Shown here piece by piece: positions 1 to 6,291 of a stretch of 7,255 bases of DNA. The notes under the pieces are model-generated. The model saw nothing but the letters and a program-made list of their open reading frames with translations. It was not told the DNA's origin and did not search any database. Position 1 is the stretch's first letter. Each line of letters begins with the position of its first letter. Origin of the DNA: CADEDV01 sp036374495 (GTDB lineage: Bacteria > Bacteroidota > Bacteroidia > Chitinophagales > Chitinophagaceae); contig CBFGYO010000180.1 of NCBI GenBank assembly GCA_965652975.1, positions 1 to 7,255 on the forward strand, written 5' to 3'. Made by a program: the position numbers and the translations under genes.

Positions 1-1159
1 CATACACGTTGGCACGGTTGGCGATTTCTGTAAAGCTGCCATCCCTGTTGTTCAACTGGAGTGTATTCCTTACAAACTGGTGGTATAACCCTGCTTTCAG
101 TTTACTGTTGTATAGATCCACGTTGTCGAAAGTGCCCGTGGTTTTAAGACGATAGTCATCGTCCGGTATCATATCTGTTGTAAAAATTTCCGGGTGACCG
201 TCGTTATTGATATCCGCCAGGTCGGTACTCATCGACGACATGCTGATATGCTGCATGCATTTTTCAAGGTCGTCTGAAAACGTGCCATTCTTCTGGTTGA
301 TGTACAGGTAATCTTTTTCGATAAAATCGTTGCCTACATAAATATCGGGATAACCATCGTTGTTAATATCACCGATGGAAACTCCAAGTCCAAAGCTGAT
401 CAGACCAGTATGCAGACCTGCCGCCTTTGTTACTTCTATAAAGTGAATACCTGAGGTATCGCCAGGCTTCATGTCATTACGAAATAAATGGTTGCCGCCA
501 CCCTTCAACTCGTCACTTACCTGCCACTGTGCAATATCAGCATCGCGCATCCCGGCATAATTAAGTGAGCTAAATGGAAGGGGACTGTTATTAATGATAA
601 AACAATCGAGGTCGCCATCCAGGTCGTAGTCAAAAAATGAAGCTTGGGTACAATAGCCGGAATGGTCAAGCCCATATTCGCGGCTTTGCTCTGTGAAGGT
701 CAGGTTACGGTTATTGATGTATAATTTATTTCGCCGGTTACCATCGCTCATACGTCCAGAGTTGCAGATGTAGATATCCAGCCAGCCATCGTCATTGATA
801 TCTGCAAATACTACACCGGTGCTCCACATACTGTCCTGACGCATGCCGCTATTAGGTGTTATGTCGTCGAATGTAAGCCCGCCTTTATTTAGATATAATT
901 TGTTTTCACCCATATTGCTCGTCAGCAATACATCGCTTAGTCCATCATTATTAATATCACCAATAGCCACACCACCACCATTGTAAAAATTTCGGAACTG
1001 GAAGCTGTTGTCGGTATCATTGTCCACAACTGTATTTTGAAAACTGATACCCGTATTTTCCATTAAAGAAAAAAGGGGTGCTGTTTCCTTTTTACCGGAT
1101 TTACAGGACAAAAGCAGGCACAGGCCGCCTGCAGCTATAATAGATTCTACACTTCGCAT
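1..1159 (-). repeat. Paralogous repeat unit, copy 2 (partial)
   Basis: The coding DNA here is homologous to 3404-4549. The protein alignment runs from the lipobox region to the window edge and is nearly without gaps; by eye roughly 60% of residues match. The DNA has diverged, with scattered matching blocks (for example 948-985 against 4328-4365) but no long identical tract. This points to an old tandem gene duplication rather than a recent one. Confidence 0.8.
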
Positions 1160-1165
1160 GCACAT
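1..1165 (-). CDS. VCBS/FG-GAP repeat lipoprotein, N-terminal part (runs off left edge)
   Basis: This is the second of two tandem VCBS-repeat genes; only the N-terminal 386-388 residues lie in the window, in an open frame running off the left edge. Two in-frame ATGs (1165 and 1159, separated by one Cys codon) can start it; a stop lies four codons above the first. Numbering from 1159, residues 1-18 form a short hydrophobic signal ending in the lipobox LLSC with Cys19, so a lipoprotein is predicted. After it come five calcium-loop motifs of the type DxNxDGxxD at about 68-76, 120-128, 177-185, 264-272 and 316-324 (the last ends in Glu). The motif TDMIPDDDYRLKT near 328-340 is typical of the large Bacteroidota VCBS family. 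It aligns almost throughout with the upstream 1112-residue protein, with one insertion of about seven residues near 230-238. By that homology the missing part should carry an ASPIC/UnbV domain and further repeats. The residues after Cys19 (KSGKKE) are basic, unlike those of its neighbours. Surface location and calcium binding are inferred; the ligand is unknown. Confidence 0.9.
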   Translation of the reverse strand, partial: MCMRSVESIIAAGGLCLLLSCKSGKKETAPLFSLMENTGISFQNTVVDNDTDNSFQFRNFYNGGGVAIGDINNDGLSDVLLTSNMGENKLYLNKGGLTFDDITPNSGMRQDSMWSTGVVFADINDDGWLDIYICNSGRMSDGNRRNKLYINNRNLTFTEQSREYGLDHSGYCTQASFFDYDLDGDLDCFIINNSPLPFSSLNYAGMRDADIAQWQVSDELKGGGNHLFRNDMKPGDTSGIHFIEVTKAAGLHTGLISFGLGVSIGDINNDGYPDIYVGNDFIEKDYLYINQKNGTFSDDLEKCMQHISMSSMSTDLADINNDGHPEIFTTDMIPDDDYRLKTTGTFDNVDLYNSKLKAGLYHQFVRNTLQLNNRDGSFTEIANRANVY

Positions 1166-1210
1166 ATTACCTGTTTACAACTTTTTAAAACGCCTTGTTT
1201 ACTGCAGCGC
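1166..1210 (-). other. Short junction between the two VCBS genes
   Basis: These 45 bases separate the stop codon of the 1112-residue VCBS gene from the first possible start of the next. I see no hairpin with a T-run and no convincing promoter. The minus strand has a weak purine stretch (ACAGG) a few bases before the ATG at 1165, which is at best a poor ribosome binding site, as is usual in Bacteroidota. The short gap and lack of a terminator support co-transcription of the two genes. Confidence 0.6.
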
Positions 1211-4200
1211 TTATTTCCTGATATTATATACAACTGGCTTGTCGTTATTGACCGTTGCAACGATATATTTACGTTGGGGTCCATTAATAATGTCGATATC
1301 TCGAACCTCTCCTTTTATATTCATACCCGATTGGCCATTGTGCTGGTATTTCAATGTGCCGTTCTTTTCCACCAATATCGCATGTCCATACGAGGCATCC
1401 AGCCTTCCAAACTGCGGTGGAAATGTAAACCTGTTGCCACCCAAAATTAGATCAGGTATTTTATCGCCATTCAAATCCTGGAAAGCAATGGCATTTACAC
1501 TAGATAACTGGACCTGCATTGGCAATAATTCTATCCTGAACTTCCCATTGCCTTCGTTGATGGCTACTATCGAAGAGCTGTAATTGAATACTTTTTGTAC
1601 AGCAGTAGCGAGCATTTCCTTTCCAAACAATTCCACCATATCTTTTTTTGCATACTCACTGTGTCGTAGGTTCTGTTTTTTCAGGCCAGGGAACTGTTCG
1701 GTAATTTCTCTTTTAAGGAACACCGGCACGTCACGGCCATTGGCCGTGCGACTGAGAAACTGATCGGTGGTTCCACTTTTATCAAAATCAGTCATCCAGA
1801 GTTTTACCGGATTTTGCTTATCGGGTCTTAGGTAAAAATTCTCTCCGATATTTCCCAATACGATATCGATTTTACCGTCACCATTGATATCACCTGTTGC
1901 CATTGATTGCCACCAGCCAAACTTATCAGTAAGATTTGTTTGCGACAGCTCATCAAAGCGATTTGTGCTTTTATTAAATGAAAATATCCGGGGCGTCATC
2001 CATTCGCCGGCAATGATCAGTTCTTTTTTACCATCACCGGTTATGTCGGCCCATTCGGCACAGGTAATCATGCCTGCTTCAGCAATGGATTTATTTAATG
2101 CGGCTGTGGCATCAGCAAAATGGCCGTTGCCATCATTTCGGTAAATATAGCTTTGTGGGGTGATGCCATAGTTGTAAGGCACACTCCGGCTTCCTACAAA
2201 CAGGTCCTCATCACCATCCTCATCAAAGTCATAAGCTGCGGCCACCGCACAATTCATATCGTTGTTGGGAAATCCTTTAAAGTCTATGACAAATTTCCCT
2301 TTACCATCATTTTTATATAACCGGTGTTGCAACTCGCGACTACTCGGACGCCCGGTATTCCCGCCTGCGCCTATAAAGAGATCGGCATCTCCATCCTTAT
2401 CTGCATCAAAAAACAGCACTGCCACATCCTCAAAATCCGCGTATACATTGAAAACATCCTGCTTGTCTATTGCAAAAACTCCCGACGATTTTTGGATATA
2501 CAATTGCCCGGGTTGTCCTTTTGCGCCGCCGATATATAAATCCTCCAGGCCATCGCTATTTACATCTGCAACGTCAACCTGCGGGCCTTCGCGGGAAAGA
2601 AGATAGGGAAGATTGCGTTCATAATAGAAATCGATATAATTGTCCTCAGCATGGGCAGTTAATTGTATGCTGTCCTGTATCAAGAGTGTACCTACAGAGG
2701 GTTTGCTATAATTAAATATGCTTGAAGCGCCCAAAGCGGGTTGCTGTACGTCAACTACTGCATTCAGAGCAGGCTGGTGGAGATTTGTTTTAATTCCGTT
2801 TGGCCACACGATTACAATTGAGTCTATTTTATCTACCGTGCCTAAGCCGATTATCTGTTTATAATCTACGCTTGACTGAAAGCCGCGACTCGGCACCTGT
2901 TCACGATAAAAAACAGATTTGCCAGCGTGTACACTGATCTTGCTGCCAATTGCATAACGGTTGCCGGCAATGCCTTTCAATACAATGCCTATATAATTAT
3001 GTTTATTTGCTTCCCTTGAATTGTTACGGTATAAAAATGCCGGTTGGTTTTCATTATTCAACACCAGGTCGAGGTCGCCATCATTATCCAGGTCGCCATA
3101 AGCCGCACCATTGGAAAAAGTAGCATCCATAAATCCCCATGATTTTCCTGCATCGGTAAAGCGAAGGTTGCCCATATTACGGAATGCCTTATTGGGTACG
3201 GCATTTACCGGGATATGCTTAAGCACTGAATCCACGCTTTGCTTTTCGCCAGATATAACCATTCGCTGCACAACATCGTCTGCGAAAAAATCCATGAAAT
3301 CAAGATTCGTTACATCACGATTTACGCCATTGCAAACAAAGATGTCGTTGTAGCCATCATTGTCTGCATCGAAGAAAAGGGCACCCCAGCTCCAGTCAGA
3401 TGCTGAAACGCCACTATAATTCGCCGTTTCTAAAAACTTGCCGTTGCCGGTATTTACAAAAAGACAATTCTTCATGAATTGCCGGTATAACCCAATTTCA
3501 ATTCTTTTATTATACAAATCAATATGATCAAATGAACCCAGGGTTTTCAACCGGTAGTCATCGTCGGGTAGCATGTCGGTAGTGAAAATATCCATCAACC
3601 CATCGTTGTTGATGTCAGCAATATCGGCACCCATCGAGGAAAAACTGTTTTGCTCAATCCATTCTTCCATTTCATCGCGAAAGGTTCCGTCCTTTTGGTT
3701 GATGTAGAGGTAATCGCGTTCATATGAATCATTGGCTACAAACACGTCAGGATAATTATCCATATTGATATCCCCTATTGACACTCCCAATCCAAAGCTC
3801 ATCAAAGTGCCGTGTATCCCGGCTGCCTGTGATACTTCTACAAAGTGTCCGCTATCATTTCTAAAAAGATGATCACCGCCGCCTTTCAGGAAATCTGAAA
3901 CCGGCCAGTCCTTGTCTACCAGGTCGCGACGGTTGTTATATCCAAGATTATTAATCGGCATCGGGCTGTTGTTAATAATGAAACAGTCCAGGTCGCCATC
4001 GAGATCGTAATCAAAAAAGGATGCGTGGGTAACGTATGCTGACATATCGAGTCCGTATTTGGCAGCCGACTCGGTAAAGCTCAGGTCGTGATTATTAATA
4101 TAGAGTTTATTTCGGCGGTTGCCGTTTTTCATGTGCCCGGAGTTGCAAACATAAATATCGAGCCAGCCGTCGTCATTAATGTCTGCCAGTACCACGCCAG

Positions 4201-4549
4201 TACTCCACATGCTGTCCTGCTTCATGCCTGTTTTGGATGTTACATCCTCAAATTTGAAGTCACCCTTATTGAGGTAAAGCGCATTTTGACCCATATTGCT
4301 TGTGAGGAATACGTCGCAAAGACCATCATTATTAATATCTCCAATCGCCACTCCGCCACCATTGTAATAATTGCGGTAATAAAAACTATTTTCTATGGAT
4401 CCATCAACGACCTTGTTTTCAAAATTGACTCCGGTATTTTTTTCAAGTGTAAATAAGGGGGACGCTTCCTCCTGGCGGCAGGCAACCAGCACGAATGAAA
4501 TCAAAACACAGGACAGCAGGCAGAAACGATTGAAGAAATTTATGGTCAT
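1211..4549 (-). CDS. VCBS/FG-GAP repeat lipoprotein with ASPIC/UnbV domain
   Basis: This complete 1112-residue protein belongs to the large family annotated in Bacteroidota as VCBS repeat-containing or CRTAC1/ASPIC-UnbV-like. Residues 1-23 are a hydrophobic signal ending in the lipobox LVAC with Cys24; the following RQEE is acidic, in keeping with the surface-export signal known for Bacteroidota lipoproteins. Calcium-loop motifs (DxDxDGxxD type) start near residues 71, 123, 180, 260, 312, 394 and 486. An ASPIC/UnbV-like domain follows at about 518-600 (key stretch IDSIVIVWPNG, 575-585). More loops start near 662, 715, 774, 835, 887, 921 (degenerate, DFDKSGTTD) and 1025. The layout suggests two beta-propellers flanking ASPIC/UnbV. 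Family motifs TDMLPDDDYRLKT (324-336) and FPGLKKQNLRHSEYA (953-967) are also seen. There are no obvious catalytic residues. The start at 4549 is chosen because the signal peptide begins there. It lies 135 bases after susD, beyond a terminator, and 45 bases before its paralogue. A role as surface binding or scaffold protein for the SusCD system is inference; the ligand is unknown. Confidence 0.93.
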   Translation of the reverse strand: MTINFFNRFCLLSCVLISFVLVACRQEEASPLFTLEKNTGVNFENKVVDGSIENSFYYRNYYNGGGVAIGDINNDGLCDVFLTSNMGQNALYLNKGDFKFEDVTSKTGMKQDSMWSTGVVLADINDDGWLDIYVCNSGHMKNGNRRNKLYINNHDLSFTESAAKYGLDMSAYVTHASFFDYDLDGDLDCFIINNSPMPINNLGYNNRRDLVDKDWPVSDFLKGGGDHLFRNDSGHFVEVSQAAGIHGTLMSFGLGVSIGDINMDNYPDVFVANDSYERDYLYINQKDGTFRDEMEEWIEQNSFSSMGADIADINNDGLMDIFTTDMLPDDDYRLKTLGSFDHIDLYNKRIEIGLYRQFMKNCLFVNTGNGKFLETANYSGVSASDWSWGALFFDADNDGYNDIFVCNGVNRDVTNLDFMDFFADDVVQRMVISGEKQSVDSVLKHIPVNAVPNKAFRNMGNLRFTDAGKSWGFMDATFSNGAAYGDLDNDGDLDLVLNNENQPAFLYRNNSREANKHNYIGIVLKGIAGNRYAIGSKISVHAGKSVFYREQVPSRGFQSSVDYKQIIGLGTVDKIDSIVIVWPNGIKTNLHQPALNAVVDVQQPALGASSIFNYSKPSVGTLLIQDSIQLTAHAEDNYIDFYYERNLPYLLSREGPQVDVADVNSDGLEDLYIGGAKGQPGQLYIQKSSGVFAIDKQDVFNVYADFEDVAVLFFDADKDGDADLFIGAGGNTGRPSSRELQHRLYKNDGKGKFVIDFKGFPNNDMNCAVAAAYDFDEDGDEDLFVGSRSVPYNYGITPQSYIYRNDGNGHFADATAALNKSIAEAGMITCAEWADITGDGKKELIIAGEWMTPRIFSFNKSTNRFDELSQTNLTDKFGWWQSMATGDINGDGKIDIVLGNIGENFYLRPDKQNPVKLWMTDFDKSGTTDQFLSRTANGRDVPVFLKREITEQFPGLKKQNLRHSEYAKKDMVELFGKEMLATAVQKVFNYSSSIVAINEGNGKFRIELLPMQVQLSSVNAIAFQDLNGDKIPDLILGGNRFTFPPQFGRLDASYGHAILVEKNGTLKYQHNGQSGMNIKGEVRDIDIINGPQRKYIVATVNNDKPVVYNIRK
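3404..4549 (-). repeat. Paralogous repeat unit, copy 1 (part matching copy 2)
   Basis: This is the portion of the complete VCBS gene (residues 1-382) that aligns with the truncated gene at the left edge. The first five calcium loops keep register in both copies. The fourth loop here reads DINMDNYPD and lacks the usual Gly, while the other copy keeps DINNDGYPD. Similarity very probably continues beyond the left edge, but that cannot be seen. Confidence 0.8.
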
Positions 4550-4684
4550 TAAATATTACGAGATTAGAATATGTTTCACTAATGATACAGGATGATAAAT
4601 ATACCATGGTAAAAATCAAAAAAAGCCATTAGAAAATGGCTTTTTTAATTGCTAAAATTGCTAACTGCTCGCTCGAAAAAATAT
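4550..4684 (-). other. Intergenic region between susD and the VCBS pair
   Basis: This gap of 135 bases is the longest non-coding stretch. Read in the minus direction from the susD stop, it holds a 9-base unit AATTGCTAA repeated twice head to tail (4647-4655 and 4656-4664 on the plus strand), then the terminator hairpin (4619-4646), then an AT-rich leader of 69 bases before the VCBS start. The leader contains a 10-base palindrome TACCATGGTA (4602-4611) and, on the minus strand, TATATTTA (4596-4603), one base off the Bacteroidota -7 consensus TAnnTTTG. The nearest TTTG upstream (4617-4620) is only 13 bases away, too close for a normal -33 box, so a promoter is possible but not shown. No open reading frame with coding character is seen. 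Confidence 0.6.
4611..4646 (-). terminator. Intrinsic terminator downstream of susD
   Basis: A perfect 12-bp inverted repeat pairs 4619-4630 with 4635-4646 around a 4-base loop; the core is GCCATT/AATGGC with six A:T pairs extending the base of the stem. On the minus strand the stem runs into a T-run (seven T, then GATTTTT), the standard form of a Rho-independent terminator. It begins 38 bases after the susD stop and lies 69 bases before the VCBS start. Because the stem is flanked by A and T runs on both sides it could also work on the plus strand, but no plus-strand gene is present. The GC core is short, so partial read-through into the VCBS genes is plausible. Confidence 0.8.
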
Positions 4685-6271
4685 TTAGTAGCCGGGGTTC
4701 GCTGTGAGATTTGGGTTAACGGCTAATTGTTCATTTGGTATTGCGAACAAAAGATATTTGGGATCACTCGCAGCTTTTTCCTGCCATGCATTCAGGAATT
4801 TTCCAAAACGTATAAGGTCCTGTCTTCTCCAGCTTTCGAGATAAAGTTCCCTTGCTCTTTCGTCCAGTAAATTATCCAGCGTTACGGCGGCCAGGGCAGA
4901 TGCGCCACGACCAGCGTTGGTACGTACTGAATTCACCAGTGCGAGTGCTGTGCTACCATAAGTACCAGCAACAGTGCCTGTACCACCTCTTAAGATCGCT
5001 TCGGCTTTCATCAGCAACACATCAGCCAGTCGGAAGAATACATAATCGTTATCAGTGTTACCACTACCGTCATTAGGATAATCGATTGGGTATTTATAAG
5101 CCCTGTAGCCTGTTACTTCGAGGTTTGTTCCTACTTCAATGCTCTTAACTTCAGGAGTAAAGATCATTGGTTGACCTGTTCTGTCTTTTAATGCTGTATC
5201 AACAGCCCAGTCGTACTGCTGGCCTGTAAGGATACCTACATTCACACGGTTGCCAGGATTGGGTAAAGCACCGGCGGGTGTATTGTAAGCAACTCCGCGA
5301 CGTTTGTCGGCTGGCTCGAATTTGTTATAGAAATCAGACAGGGTAGAAAATCCATTCCAGCCTTCCGGTTTTTGTTTGTAGTGCATTGCTGAGTGGTAGC
5401 GGGAACGTACAGTTGGAGATCCTGTACCTACGCCTGCTTCATTCAACTGTGTCCAGATATTTTCCGTACCAATATTGGTATTATCTGGAGCAAAATTATC
5501 AAAGTAATTAGGGGCAAATGAGTAAGTACCCGTATTGATAATCTGGTCAGCCAACGCGATTACCTGGTTCATATCCGCAGCTGCGAATGTGGGAGCTTTT
5601 CTTGTTTCTGTAGAAGCAAAAACGCCTTTATTCAGGTAGCACTTCATCAGCAGTGCACGCGCAGCATCTTTATTAGCTTTCGATTTATTGGCACCACCAC
5701 CTGCAGGCAGGTTAGGAATGATGGCTGTAACTTCAGATATAATATAATCGAGTGCTTCAGCGCCTTTTCTCACTTTTGAAGGCAGCAACACACTTTCACC
5801 GGGCTCTCTGTATGGAACCTGGTCCCAACCATCGAGTACCATGAATTGGGCAAAAGCTCTAAGGAATCTTGCCTCGGCTGCTTGCTGTGGAGTAGGGTTG
5901 AATTGCAAAAGGTTGGTAGCAGCATACGTGGTACCTAAAAGGTCGTTGAACCCTTCGCGAAGACGGATATTTTCACCATCCCATTTGTGCTCATGCAATA
6001 CCCTCCATACACCGTTATCGTCCCAGTCCGGACCACGGGTAGGTCCGATCAACTCGTCCGTTGTCATTTCCCAAAGACAATAAACGCGTGTTTGATCCTG
6101 GAAAGTTGTGCGCATGGAATTATAAGTACCTACCAGCAGAGCGTCAGCACCACTGCTGCCACTCGTTACCTGGTCTGCTGTTAAATCGCCAGCAAATTTT
6201 TCATCCAGTTTTGTACAACTGGAACCTGCTATTGAAAAACCTAGTAATGCTATTATTATTTTTTGTGTCAT
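4685..6271 (-). CDS. SusD/RagB-family outer-membrane nutrient-binding lipoprotein
   Basis: This complete 528-residue protein has the usual SusD length. In the family, SusD is a surface lipoprotein rich in TPR-like helices that caps its partner SusC and helps capture glycans or other oligomers. Residues 1-18 are a signal peptide ending in the lipobox GSSC with Cys19; the next residues TKLDE are acidic, in keeping with surface export. Recognisable SusD motifs are AEARFLRAFAQF near 132-143, RLADVLLMKAEA near 414-425, RARELYLESWRRQDLIRFG near 472-490, and the C-terminal NPNLTANPGY. A Trp-rich stretch PDWDDNGVWRVLHEHKW (81-97) recalls a subgroup seen in Chitinophagaceae-type SusD proteins. The start at 6271 lies 20 bases after the SusC stop, with no strong ribosome binding site, so the two are surely co-transcribed. 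A terminator follows the gene. The substrate cannot be told: no enzyme gene is in view. susD-like is a family label, not an assignment to the starch system. Confidence 0.96.
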   Translation of the reverse strand: MTQKIIIALLGFSIAGSSCTKLDEKFAGDLTADQVTSGSSGADALLVGTYNSMRTTFQDQTRVYCLWEMTTDELIGPTRGPDWDDNGVWRVLHEHKWDGENIRLREGFNDLLGTTYAATNLLQFNPTPQQAAEARFLRAFAQFMVLDGWDQVPYREPGESVLLPSKVRKGAEALDYIISEVTAIIPNLPAGGGANKSKANKDAARALLMKCYLNKGVFASTETRKAPTFAAADMNQVIALADQIINTGTYSFAPNYFDNFAPDNTNIGTENIWTQLNEAGVGTGSPTVRSRYHSAMHYKQKPEGWNGFSTLSDFYNKFEPADKRRGVAYNTPAGALPNPGNRVNVGILTGQQYDWAVDTALKDRTGQPMIFTPEVKSIEVGTNLEVTGYRAYKYPIDYPNDGSGNTDNDYVFFRLADVLLMKAEAILRGGTGTVAGTYGSTALALVNSVRTNAGRGASALAAVTLDNLLDERARELYLESWRRQDLIRFGKFLNAWQEKAASDPKYLLFAIPNEQLAVNPNLTANPGY

Positions 6272-6291
6272 AGTATTAGTTTTTCTGTTGA

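Noticed and set aside
1158..1583. Open frame of 141 codons on the plus strand across the junction of the two VCBS genes
   Set aside because: Almost entirely antisense to the strongly supported C-terminus of the 1112-residue protein; the hydrophobic start reflects the AT-rich junction, and no family resemblance is seen.
4088..4456. Open frame of 122 codons on the plus strand
   Set aside because: It lies antisense within the VCBS gene; its Ile/Val/Asn-rich product is the reverse reading of the repeated calcium-loop codons. No recognisable domain and no own promoter or ribosome binding site.
1..4549. The many short near-repeats (codons for DINNDG-like motifs) as a DNA repeat array or CRISPR
   Set aside because: They are in frame, unevenly spaced and explained by protein calcium-loop motifs; there are no constant repeats with unique spacers.
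1..4549. A catalytic or RNA-binding role for the VCBS proteins, as some automatic annotations suggest
   Set aside because: No nucleic-acid-binding motif or catalytic signature is visible; signal peptide, lipobox and repeat type point to an envelope protein.
4596..4620. Bacteroidota-type promoter before the complete VCBS gene (TTTG at 4617-4620, TATATTTA at 4596-4603, minus strand)
   Set aside because: The spacing of 13 bases is well below the usual distance of about 19 or more, and the -7 box is off by one; in such AT-rich DNA this can be chance. Kept only as a remark on the gap.
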